Of a stretch of 18,200 nt of DNA, positions 7,104 through 14,804 are shown one piece after another (within the stretch, counting starts at the first letter, position 1; the number at the start of each line of letters is the position of its first letter). The notes under the pieces were generated by a model, which made no database searches, was not told the origin of the DNA, and saw nothing but the letters and a program-made list of their open reading frames with translations. Position numbers and translations under genes: made by a program. Origin of the DNA: an uncultured Bacteroidales bacterium (GTDB lineage Bacteria > Bacteroidota > Bacteroidia > Bacteroidales > UBA932); the NCBI GenBank assembly GCA_946406095.1, contig CAMJJO010000020.1:1-18200 (forward strand), read 5' to 3'.

Positions 7104-8402
7104 ATGGTACGAGTAAAACCCTTTGCGGCAATCCGGCCGCCCAAGAACCTCGTCACCGAGGTCGCAGCACCTCCGTACGACGTGCTGAACTCCCAGGAAG
7201 CAAAGGCGATGGCAGGGGAGAAGAGTCTCCTGCACATCACCAAGCCCGAAATCGATTTCGACCCCATCGCAGGCGAGCACGAGCAGCGCACATATGACAA
7301 GGCTGTCGCCAACTTCAAGCTCTGGAAAGAGCGTGGCTGGCTGGTGCGCGAAGACAAAGAAAAGTACTATGTCTATGCCCAGACCATGGGCACCCGCACC
7401 CAGTACGGCCTTGTGCTCTGCGCACATACCGACGACTATGCCAACGGCATAATCAAGAAGCATGAACTCACCCGCAAGGACAAAGAAGACGACCGCATGA
7501 TCCACGTCCGCATCCAGAATGCCAACATCGAGCCTGTCTTCTTCGCCTTCAAGGACAACAAGGAACTTGGAGATATCATCGCCAGGACCGCTGCCGGGGA
7601 GCCGGAATACAAGTTCGTGGACGAAAACGATTTCACCCACACTTTCTGGGTAATCGACGATGACGCGGTCAATGCCCGCATCACGAAGATTTTCGAGACT
7701 GAAGTGGATGCTTTCTACGTTGCCGACGGCCATCACCGCACGGCGGCAGCCGCCCGCGTGGGCGCCGAGAAGAAGGCCCAGAATCCCAACCACACCGGCA
7801 ACGAGGAGTACAACTTCTTCATGGCCGTGTGCTTCCCCCAGAGCCAGCTCGCCATCATAGATTACAATCGCGTGGTGAAGGATCTCAACGGCCTCAGCCC
7901 GAAAGATTTCTTCAAGGCCCTTGAAGAGGATTTCATAGTGGAATGCAAGTGCGATTGCACGAAAGACGGAGGTGAATGCCATTGCGAGTATCCGTGCCAT
8001 TGCAACTGTTCTGAGATTTATCATCCAGCAGGCCTCCATAACTTTTCGATGTATTTTGAAGGGGTATGGTACAGCCTTACCGCCAAGCCCGGCCGTTACG
8101 ACGACTCCGACCCCATCGGGGTGCTGGATGTGACCATCCTCTCCAACCTTGTGCTGGACAAGATCCTGGGCATCAAGGACCTCCGCACCGACAAACGAAT
8201 CGACTTCGTCGGCGGAATCCGCGGTCTCGGGGAACTCAGCCGTCGCGTGGACAGCGGCGAAATGGCGGTTGCCTTCGCGCTGTATCCCGTTTCGATGGAC
8301 CAGCTCATCCGCATCGCGGACACAGGCAACATAATGCCGCCCAAGACCACCTGGTTCGAGCCCAAGCTCCGCTCCGGCCTGGCAATTCACTCATTAGATT
8401 AA
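7104..8402 (+). CDS. DUF1015 family protein with a cysteine-rich insertion
   Basis: A 432-residue cytoplasmic protein of the DUF1015 family, whose biochemical role is not established. Family marks: MVRVKPFAAIRPPKNLV and APPYDVLNSQEA at the start, KHELTRKDKEDDRM, the conserved VADGHHRTAAAARVG, and the C-terminal SGEMAVAFALYPVSM and MPPKTTWFEPKLRSG. It sits 3 bp after serA, an arrangement I recall as common in Bacteroidota, suggesting a link with serine metabolism. Residues 281-302 hold eight cysteines as CxC units (C281, 283, 285, 292, 294, 298, 300, 302). Related proteins as I remember them pass directly from the preceding acidic helix to SEIY, so this is probably an insertion. Metal binding is possible but inferred. 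Confidence 0.9.
   Translation: MVRVKPFAAIRPPKNLVTEVAAPPYDVLNSQEAKAMAGEKSLLHITKPEIDFDPIAGEHEQRTYDKAVANFKLWKERGWLVREDKEKYYVYAQTMGTRTQYGLVLCAHTDDYANGIIKKHELTRKDKEDDRMIHVRIQNANIEPVFFAFKDNKELGDIIARTAAGEPEYKFVDENDFTHTFWVIDDDAVNARITKIFETEVDAFYVADGHHRTAAAARVGAEKKAQNPNHTGNEEYNFFMAVCFPQSQLAIIDYNRVVKDLNGLSPKDFFKALEEDFIVECKCDCTKDGGECHCEYPCHCNCSEIYHPAGLHNFSMYFEGVWYSLTAKPGRYDDSDPIGVLDVTILSNLVLDKILGIKDLRTDKRIDFVGGIRGLGELSRRVDSGEMAVAFALYPVSMDQLIRIADTGNIMPPKTTWFEPKLRSGLAIHSLD
7944..8009 (+). repeat. CxC-encoding repeat region in the DUF1015 gene
   Basis: The nine bases TGCCATTGC occur at 7977-7985 and again at 7995-8003, exactly 18 bp (six codons) apart. Each encodes Cys-His-Cys. An earlier CKCDC block at 7944-7958 has related codons. 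This suggests growth by short in-frame tandem duplication. Confidence 0.6.
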
Positions 8403-8407
8403 CAAGT

Positions 8408-10621
8408 ATGAAAGACTACTCCGCCGAAATACACAGCACGCTGAAGGAATTCTTCGGATACGACAACTTCAAGGGCGATCAGGAGAGCGTGATCAATCAC
8501 CTTCTTAACGGAGGCGACGCCTTTGTGCTGATGCCTACCGGCGGAGGAAAGTCTCTGTGCTACCAGCTGCCTGCCCTCGTGGCGGACGGCACGGCAATCG
8601 TGATCTCGCCTCTGATCGCGTTGATGAAGAACCAGGTGGACGTGCTCCGCGGATTCGTCAGCAGCAACGAAAGCATCGCCCACTTCCTGAACTCTTCGCT
8701 CTCAAGGCAGGAAATAGACGATGTGAAGGCGGATTTGCTCGCCGGGCGCACCAAGATTCTTTACGTCGCTCCGGAATCCCTCACCAAAGAAGAGAACGTC
8801 GCCCTGCTGAAGGAAATCCACATATCCTTCTATGCGGTGGACGAAGCGCACTGTATTTCGGAGTGGGGACACGACTTCCGGCCGGAATACAGGCGTATCC
8901 GCAGCCTCGTGAACGAGATTGGCCGCGCGCCCATCATCGCCCTCACCGCGACTGCAACGCCCAAGGTGCAGAGCGACATCCTCAAGAATCTGGGAATCCA
9001 GGATGCGGTAATCTTCAAATCATCCTTCAACCGCCCCAACCTCTACTACGAAATCCGTAACAAGGTCGAGCCCGAGAAGGACATAGTGCGTTTCATACGC
9101 CAGAACCCCGGCAAGTCCGGCATCATCTACTGCCTCAGCCGCAAGAAGGTAGAAGAGATGGCGGCCTTCCTCAGCATCAACGGCATACGGGCCCTGCCCT
9201 ACCACGCGGGGCTCGATGCCAAGGTGCGGGCCGAGAACCAGGACAAGTTCCTGATGGAGGAAATAGATGTGATAGTGGCCACCATCGCCTTCGGGATGGG
9301 CATCGACAAGCCGGACGTGCGCTTCGTCATCCACTACGACATCCCCAAGAGCATAGAAAGCTACTATCAGGAGACGGGCCGTGCAGGCCGTGACGGCGAA
9401 GAGGGCCTCTGCATCACCTATTACTCCTATAAAGACATACGCAAACTCGAGAAGTTCATGCAGGGCAAGCCGGTGGCGGAGCAGGAAATCAGCCGCCAGC
9501 TCCTGAACGAGGTGGTGGCATATGCCGAATCCGGCCAGTGCCGCCGCAAGCTCCTTCTCAACTACTTCGGAGAGGAATACGGGCAGGAGAACTGCGGCTG
9601 TTGCGACAACTGTCTGCATCCCAAGCCGGTGTTCGACGGCCGCAAGGATATGCAGCTGGTAATAGACCTCATCACCAGCCTTCCCGAGCATTTCAAGGTG
9701 GAGCATCTGGCCTGCATTCTTGCCGGAAAGGAGAACGCCCTCATAAAGAGCTACCGCCACGACGAGCTGGAGTTCTTCGGCAAGGGCAGCGCCCACGACG
9801 AGCGCTACTGGATAACCGTAATCCACCAGGGGGTGGTGCACCATCTGCTCGAGAAGGAGATAGAATCCTACGGCCTGATTTCAGTGACCGGAGCAGGGCT
9901 TGAGTTCCTGATCAACCCCTGGAAACTGGAGCTTGTGCAGGACGGGGTATTCTCTGACGACGGCTCCGAGGATTTCGACGACGACGAGTCGCTTGCTGCG
10001 GCCAATGCGGTCCGAGGCGGAGGGGGCTGCGACGAAACGCTCCTCAAGATGCTCAAGGACCTCCGCAAAGATGTGGCCCGCAGGCTCAAACTCCAGCCCT
10101 GGATCATCTTCGGGGATCCCGCCCTGCAGGATATGGCCATCCTGTATCCGATTACTATCGATGAACTCCGCAACTGCCAGGGCGTGGGCGAAGGCAAGGC
10201 CCGCAAGTTCGGCTCCGAGTTCGTAAAGATGATCGCGCAGTATGTGGAGGAGAACGACATCACCCGTCCGGACGATTTCATCGTGAAATCCGCCCCCAAC
10301 AAGAGCGCGAACAAGATTTTCATAATCCAGAGCATAGACCGCCGGATGGACCTGGAGGACATAGCCTCCGCCAGGGGAATGGATATCGAAGAACTCGTTT
10401 CCGAGATAGAAGGCATAGTTTCCACCGGCACTAAGCTGAATCTGGACTACTACATCGAAGAGAACTACGACGAAGAAGACGTAGAGGAAATCTACGAGTA
10501 CTTCAGCACCGAAGCGGAATCCGACTCGGTCGAAGACGCCATCGCCGCCCTCGGTGGGGACTTCGAAGAGCTCGAAATCCGCCTCATCCGCGTCAAGTTC
10601 CTCTGCGACATAGCATCATAG
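8408..10621 (+). CDS. recQ: ATP-dependent DNA helicase RecQ
   Basis: A 737-residue 3'-5' superfamily 2 helicase acting in recombinational repair and replication-fork processing. Domains in order: Walker A PTGGGKS (residues 43-49); DEAH box (145-148); helicase C-terminal motifs IDVIVATIAFGMGIDKPDV and SYYQETGRAGRDG; the RQC zinc site C378, C396, C399 and C402, the same spacing pattern as E. coli RecQ; a winged-helix region; an HRDC domain from about residue 542 to 615 containing ITIDELRNCQGVGEGKARKFG; and an acidic C-terminal extension of about 120 residues (NYDEEDVEEIYEYF). The frame stays open upstream to 8066, but that part overlaps the DUF1015 gene. ATG 8408, 5 bp after that gene's stop, gives the normal RecQ N-terminus. 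dnaG follows after 6 bp. Confidence 0.96.
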   Translation: MKDYSAEIHSTLKEFFGYDNFKGDQESVINHLLNGGDAFVLMPTGGGKSLCYQLPALVADGTAIVISPLIALMKNQVDVLRGFVSSNESIAHFLNSSLSRQEIDDVKADLLAGRTKILYVAPESLTKEENVALLKEIHISFYAVDEAHCISEWGHDFRPEYRRIRSLVNEIGRAPIIALTATATPKVQSDILKNLGIQDAVIFKSSFNRPNLYYEIRNKVEPEKDIVRFIRQNPGKSGIIYCLSRKKVEEMAAFLSINGIRALPYHAGLDAKVRAENQDKFLMEEIDVIVATIAFGMGIDKPDVRFVIHYDIPKSIESYYQETGRAGRDGEEGLCITYYSYKDIRKLEKFMQGKPVAEQEISRQLLNEVVAYAESGQCRRKLLLNYFGEEYGQENCGCCDNCLHPKPVFDGRKDMQLVIDLITSLPEHFKVEHLACILAGKENALIKSYRHDELEFFGKGSAHDERYWITVIHQGVVHHLLEKEIESYGLISVTGAGLEFLINPWKLELVQDGVFSDDGSEDFDDDESLAAANAVRGGGGCDETLLKMLKDLRKDVARRLKLQPWIIFGDPALQDMAILYPITIDELRNCQGVGEGKARKFGSEFVKMIAQYVEENDITRPDDFIVKSAPNKSANKIFIIQSIDRRMDLEDIASARGMDIEELVSEIEGIVSTGTKLNLDYYIEENYDEEDVEEIYEYFSTEAESDSVEDAIAALGGDFEELEIRLIRVKFLCDIAS

Positions 10622-10627
10622 AAAGCA

Positions 10628-12634
10628 ATGATACCTAAAGATACGGTCGACCTCATCCTGAATACCGTTCGGATAGAGGACATAGTGGGAGACTTCGTGA
10701 CGCTGAAGCGCCGCGGGGCCAACTACGTGGCCTGCTGTCCGTTCCATCAGGAGAAGACCCCGTCGTTCTACGTATCTCCTTCAAAAGGTATCTACAAGTG
10801 CTTCGGCTGCGGAAAGTCCGGCTCGGCAGTGGGCTTTCTGATGGAGCATGAGCACAGTTCCTACGTGGAGGCGCTGCGCTACATCGCGAAGCGCTATAAT
10901 ATAGAGGTAGTGGAGGAAGAAGAATCTCCGGAGGAACTTGCCAGCCGCCAGCGCAGCGAAAGCCTGCTGCTGGTGAGTGAGTTTGCGCAGAAGTTCTTCG
11001 CGGAGCAGCTGAAGGCCGGAGAAGGGAAGGATGTGGGCCTGGCCTACTACCATTCCCGCCGTCTGGAAGACGAGACCATCGCAAAATTCGGCCTCGGATG
11101 GGCCCCTTCGGGGAAGGATGAACTGCTGCAGGCTGCCCGCAAGGCCGGTTATAAGGATGAGTACCTGATCGACGCCGGGCTGGTGGTGAAGCGCGAGGAC
11201 GGCACCCTGGCGGACAAGTTCCGCGAGAGGGTGATGTTCCCCATCCAGAGCGTGAGCGGGCGCACCATAGCCTTCAGCGGGCGCACCCTCAAGGCAGACA
11301 ACCCTGCCAAGTATGTGAATTCCCCCGATACGGAAATCTACCGCAAGAGCAATATCCTCTTCGGCATCTATTACGCCAAGAGCGAGATTTCCAGAGCAAA
11401 CGAGTGCATCATCGTGGAGGGGAATATCGACTATGTGATGCTGCAGCAACTGGGTATCCACAATGTGGTGGCCCCCTGCGGAACGGCCCTCACGGTTCAG
11501 CAGGTGCGGCTCATCCGCAAGTTCACCGACAACATCCTCCTTATGAACGACGGCGATTCCGCCGGCATCCACGCTTCGCTCAAGGACATAGATCTCATAC
11601 TTTATGAGGGATTGAATGTGCGCGTTGTGCTTCTCCCGGAAGGTGAGGACCCCGATTCCTTCAGCAAGGGACGTTCCCTGGAGGAGGTGCAGCGGTATAT
11701 AGAAGACAATGCGAAGGATTTCCTGGATTTCAAGGCTGATATCCTGCTGGGAGAGGCCGCCGGGAATCCGCTCAAGAAGGCGAACTTCGTGAACGACATC
11801 GCGGACACCATCGCCCGCATCCCCGACGCCGTCAAGCGTTCGGTGTACGTGAATGCCGCATCCGAAAAGTTCGACGTGGCGGCAGATATCATCTTCCGCC
11901 GCGTGAAAGTCACTCGGGACAAGTTGCTGGAAGATGAGCGCCGCGAGCGCGAACGTGAAGCCCGCTTGGCAGATGCCGGGGCGGGGCCGGATGCCCACTC
12001 TGGAGCATTTTCCCGGAACGGGTCGCTCAGCGACGCGGAAGAGGGGGCCCTTCCGGCCCCGCCCGCTGACAAATACATCCCGGAGGTCAAGATTTTGGCC
12101 GCGGTCGAAGAAGACATCCTTACCTTCCTGCTTCAACACGGCTACGAACAACTCCACTTCGAAACCGACTCCCCGTACTACGACCCCGAAGCCACGGATA
12201 CCGTCGCCGACTTCATCTCTGCAACCATCGAATCCACCGGGAAGCCCCTGGCGAACGAGGGCTATCGCCGCGTGTATGACGCTTATCTGGACCTTTATTA
12301 TGAGGGCCGCGACCAGGCCGAAATCATCCGCACCCTGCTGGATTCCCCCGACCGCACCCTCGCGGAGATAGTTGGAGACTTCTCCACCCGCAAATACCAG
12401 CTGTCGGTAAAACGCCTGGAGAGTTCCCTTACCAACGAGCAGTCCTGGCTCGTGAGCTATGTGCCCAGGGCTATGCTCACCCTTGCCGAAAGGCGCGCGG
12501 CAGCCCGGCTGGAGGAGATACGCAGGGCCCTCAAAGATGCCTCCGGCGAAGAAGAATTGGCACTTATGAAGGAAATGACTACCCTTCAGCGCCGCCAAAG
12601 AAAACTGAAAGAAACTCTGAAAAAAGAAGATTAG
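10628..12634 (+). CDS. dnaG: DNA primase
   Basis: A 668-residue primase that makes RNA primers for replication. The N-terminal CHC2 zinc finger is seen as CCPFHQEKTPSF (C37, H40) and YKCFGCGKSG (C58, C61). The RNA polymerase core includes ERVMFPI and SGRTL. The TOPRIM metal site is E264 in VEGNID and D308/D310 in NDGDSAG, positions nearly identical to E. coli. The C-terminal region from about residue 485 is the helical helicase-interacting part. Between core and C-terminus, residues 451-479 (starting AGAGPD, ending LPAPPA) are Gly/Ala/Pro/Ser-rich and correspond exactly to a G+C-rich palindromic DNA segment. The protein is longer than E. coli DnaG (581 residues). It lies 6 bp after recQ and 6 bp before metG, in what appears to be one transcript. 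Confidence 0.96.
   Translation: MIPKDTVDLILNTVRIEDIVGDFVTLKRRGANYVACCPFHQEKTPSFYVSPSKGIYKCFGCGKSGSAVGFLMEHEHSSYVEALRYIAKRYNIEVVEEEESPEELASRQRSESLLLVSEFAQKFFAEQLKAGEGKDVGLAYYHSRRLEDETIAKFGLGWAPSGKDELLQAARKAGYKDEYLIDAGLVVKREDGTLADKFRERVMFPIQSVSGRTIAFSGRTLKADNPAKYVNSPDTEIYRKSNILFGIYYAKSEISRANECIIVEGNIDYVMLQQLGIHNVVAPCGTALTVQQVRLIRKFTDNILLMNDGDSAGIHASLKDIDLILYEGLNVRVVLLPEGEDPDSFSKGRSLEEVQRYIEDNAKDFLDFKADILLGEAAGNPLKKANFVNDIADTIARIPDAVKRSVYVNAASEKFDVAADIIFRRVKVTRDKLLEDERREREREARLADAGAGPDAHSGAFSRNGSLSDAEEGALPAPPADKYIPEVKILAAVEEDILTFLLQHGYEQLHFETDSPYYDPEATDTVADFISATIESTGKPLANEGYRRVYDAYLDLYYEGRDQAEIIRTLLDSPDRTLAEIVGDFSTRKYQLSVKRLESSLTNEQSWLVSYVPRAMLTLAERRAAARLEEIRRALKDASGEEELALMKEMTTLQRRQRKLKETLKKED
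11979..12064. repeat. In-frame palindromic element inside dnaG
   Basis: A 13-bp perfect inverted repeat, GGGCGGGGCCGGA (11979-11991) and its complement (12052-12064), continues inward after a small bulge with 8 of 9 further pairs (11993-12001 with 12040-12048). The loop holds two more hairpins: CCCG-GAA-CGGG (12012-12022) and GTCGC-TCA-GCGAC (12023-12035). This amount of nested pairing is far beyond what protein coding requires. It lies in frame in the linker of DnaG. Confidence 0.72.
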
Positions 12635-12640
12635 TTATAT

Positions 12641-14782
12641 ATGGAAAAGAAGTTCAAGAGAACCCTTGTGACCTGTGCGTTGCCATACGCCAACGGTCCT
12701 GTGCATATCGGGCATCTGGCCGGCGTGTATGTGCCCGCCGATATTTACGTGAGGTATCTCCGCCTGCGCGGGGAGGACGTGCTGTATGTGTGCGGAAGCG
12801 ATGAGCACGGTGTGCCCATCACCATCAAGGCCCGTCAGCAGGGATGCAGCCCCCAGGACATAGTAGACAAATACCACAAGATAATCGCCGACAGTTTCAA
12901 GGCGCTGGGCATCAATTTCGATATCTACGGCCGCACAAGTTCGAAGATACACGAGAAGAATGCATCCGAATTCTTCCGCAAGCTCTACGACGAGGGCAAG
13001 TTCGTAACTCAAGAGAGCGAGCAGTACTACGACCCCGAGGCCAAGACCTTCCTCGCGGACCGCTACATAGTGGGCACCTGCCCCAAGTGCGGCAACGAGA
13101 ATGCCTACGGTGACCAGTGCGAGAAGTGCGGCTCCACCCTCAGCCCCGAGGAACTCATCAATCCCCACTCCAAGTTGAGCGGCGCTGCCCCTATCAAGAA
13201 AAAGACTACCCATTGGTATCTGCCCCTGCAGGATTACGAACCCTGGCTCCGCGAGTGGATACTGGAAGGCCATAAGGAATGGCGCAGCAACGTCTACGGC
13301 CAGGTGAAGAGCTGGCTGGACGGCGGCCTGCAGCCCCGTGCCGTCACCCGCGACCTCGACTGGGGTGTGCCTGTGCCGGTGGAAGGCGCCGAGGGCAAGG
13401 TGCTCTATGTCTGGTTCGACGCCCCGATCGGCTATATCTCCAACACCCAGGAACTCCTGCCGAATGACTGGGAGAAGTGGTGGAAGAGCCCGGACACCAA
13501 GCTGGTGCATTTCATTGGCAAGGACAATATCGTTTTCCACTGCATAGTCTTCCCTTCGATGCTGAAGGCCTATGGTGACGGCTACATCCTCCCGGAGAAC
13601 GTGCCTGCCAACGAGTTCCTGAATCTTGAGGGAGACAAGATATCCACTTCCCGCGGCTGGGCTGTGTGGGCGCATGAGTATGTGCAGGATTTCCCCGGCA
13701 AGGAGGATGTGCTGCGTTATGTGCTGACCGCGAACGCCCCCGAGACCAAGGATAACGACTTCAGTTGGAAGGAGTTCCAGACGCGGAACAATTCCGAGCT
13801 GGTGGCCATCTTCGGCAACTTCGTGAACCGTGCTGTGGTGCTGACTCACAAGTATTTCGAGGGCAAGGTGCCGGCGGCAGGCGAGTTGACCGACGTGGAC
13901 CGCGAGACGCTGGCAGAGATTCCGGCTCTTCGAGAGAGTCTGGAGAAGAATATAGAGAATTACCGTTTCCGCGAGGCGCTGAAGGATGCGATGCAGATTG
14001 CGCGCGTTGGCAACAAGTACATTTCCGATAGCGAGCCGTGGAAGCTTGCGAAGACGGATCTGGCGCGCACCGGCACCATCCTGAACGTGTGTCTGCAGCT
14101 TTGCGCCGATCTTGCCATTGCTTTCGAACCTTTCACTCCGTTCGCCTGCGAACGCCTTCGCAAAATGTTGAACGTTCAGCCTTCCGCGAAAAGCAAAGGG
14201 CCGGGCCGTGTCCCGCAAGGGGAGCCCGGTCCCGGCATTGCTTTTCCGACTGCCAACGCTCCTACAATCGACTGGGAGCAGCTGGGCGCAAGCGATATTC
14301 TGCCTGAGGGTCATCAACTGGGCGAGGCGGAGCTGTTGTTCGCGAAGATCGAGGATGACGTGATCCAGAAGCAGCTGGACCGTCTGGCAGCCATTCGCGC
14401 AGAGAAGGAGGCGGAGGCAAAGGCCGAACTGGCGAAGCAGGTGACTCCCCAGAAGGAAGAATGCACTTTCGAGGATTTCGAGAAGATGGACATCCGCACT
14501 GCCACAGTGCTCGAGGCCGAGCGTGTGCCCAAGACCGACAAACTCCTCAAACTCACCATCGACACCGGCATCGACAAGCGGGTGATAGTCTCCGGCATTG
14601 CCGAGTATTACAGCCCGGAAGATATGCTGGGCAAGCAGATCTGCATCCTCGCCAACCTCAAACCGCGCGTTATCAAGGGCATTGAGAGCAAGGGAATGAT
14701 CCTGATGGCTAAGCAGAATGACGGCACCATGCGCTTCATCACTCCGCAGGAAGCGGTGTGCAACGGCGCACAGGTAGGCTGA
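12641..14782 (+). CDS. metG: Methionyl-tRNA synthetase with C-terminal tRNA-binding domain
   Basis: A 713-residue class I aminoacyl-tRNA synthetase that charges tRNA-Met. Seen: the HIGH motif (HIGH, residues 22-25) in LPYANGPVHIGH; a four-cysteine zinc knuckle C147, C150, C160 and C163; the KMSKS equivalent KISTS (333-337); a helical anticodon-binding domain; and a C-terminal EMAP/Trbp111-like OB-fold from about residue 608 (FEDFEKMDIRTATVLEAERV) that binds tRNA and commonly mediates dimerisation. Residues about 516-536 (SAKSKGPGRVPQ...GIAFPT) lie between the anticodon domain and the WEQLG...GHQLGEAELLF segment. They match a palindromic DNA element and look inserted. The gene starts 6 bp after dnaG and ends the seven-gene run; 22 bp follow before the next gene. 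Confidence 0.96.
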   Translation: MEKKFKRTLVTCALPYANGPVHIGHLAGVYVPADIYVRYLRLRGEDVLYVCGSDEHGVPITIKARQQGCSPQDIVDKYHKIIADSFKALGINFDIYGRTSSKIHEKNASEFFRKLYDEGKFVTQESEQYYDPEAKTFLADRYIVGTCPKCGNENAYGDQCEKCGSTLSPEELINPHSKLSGAAPIKKKTTHWYLPLQDYEPWLREWILEGHKEWRSNVYGQVKSWLDGGLQPRAVTRDLDWGVPVPVEGAEGKVLYVWFDAPIGYISNTQELLPNDWEKWWKSPDTKLVHFIGKDNIVFHCIVFPSMLKAYGDGYILPENVPANEFLNLEGDKISTSRGWAVWAHEYVQDFPGKEDVLRYVLTANAPETKDNDFSWKEFQTRNNSELVAIFGNFVNRAVVLTHKYFEGKVPAAGELTDVDRETLAEIPALRESLEKNIENYRFREALKDAMQIARVGNKYISDSEPWKLAKTDLARTGTILNVCLQLCADLAIAFEPFTPFACERLRKMLNVQPSAKSKGPGRVPQGEPGPGIAFPTANAPTIDWEQLGASDILPEGHQLGEAELLFAKIEDDVIQKQLDRLAAIRAEKEAEAKAELAKQVTPQKEECTFEDFEKMDIRTATVLEAERVPKTDKLLKLTIDTGIDKRVIVSGIAEYYSPEDMLGKQICILANLKPRVIKGIESKGMILMAKQNDGTMRFITPQEAVCNGAQVG
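14188..14246. repeat. In-frame palindromic element inside metG
   Basis: The outer stem GAAAAGCAA (14188-14196) pairs perfectly with TTGCTTTTC (14238-14246). Inside, GCCGGGCC (14200-14207) can pair with GGTCCCGGC (14228-14236) with one bulged T. An alternative fold pairs GGGC with GCCC around TCCC-GCAA-GGGG, which has a GNRA-type loop. The segment encodes a Gly/Pro/Ser/Lys-rich peptide not expected in MetG. Confidence 0.7.
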
Positions 14783-14789
14783 GAATTAT

Positions 14790-14797
14790 TATATTTG
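14790..14797 (+). promoter_or_regulatory. -7 promoter box (TATATTTG) before the lipoprotein gene
   Basis: TATATTTG followed by TAA is a complete TAnnTTTG match in the 22-bp gap after metG, and the A+T-rich patch contrasts with its surroundings. It ends 7 nt before ATG 14805, so the mRNA would have at most a couple of leader bases. No TTG is visible at the -33 distance, which falls in the metG coding end. Confidence 0.5.
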
Positions 14798-14804
14798 TAA
14801 CCGT

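Noticed and set aside
6108..8390. 760-codon open frame on the minus strand
   Set aside because: It is antisense to serA and DUF1015, which are clear genes. Its sequence is rich in His, Gly, Val and Leu, as expected from reading G+C-rich genes backwards, and no family motif is visible.
8066..8407. Upstream in-frame extension of recQ by 114 codons
   Set aside because: It overlaps the DUF1015 gene in another frame, has Arg/Pro-rich shadow composition, and the normal RecQ N-terminus begins at ATG 8408.
9950..10030. Possible third palindromic insertion in the recQ linker before the HRDC domain
   Set aside because: The Asp- and Gly-rich linker looked similar at first, but no extended inverted repeat could be found there.
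10781..12598. 605-codon open frame on the minus strand
   Set aside because: Antisense to dnaG, with no domain and no start signal. It is a by-product of codon bias.
12635..14317. 560-codon open frame on the minus strand
   Set aside because: Antisense to metG, with shadow composition and no recognisable protein.
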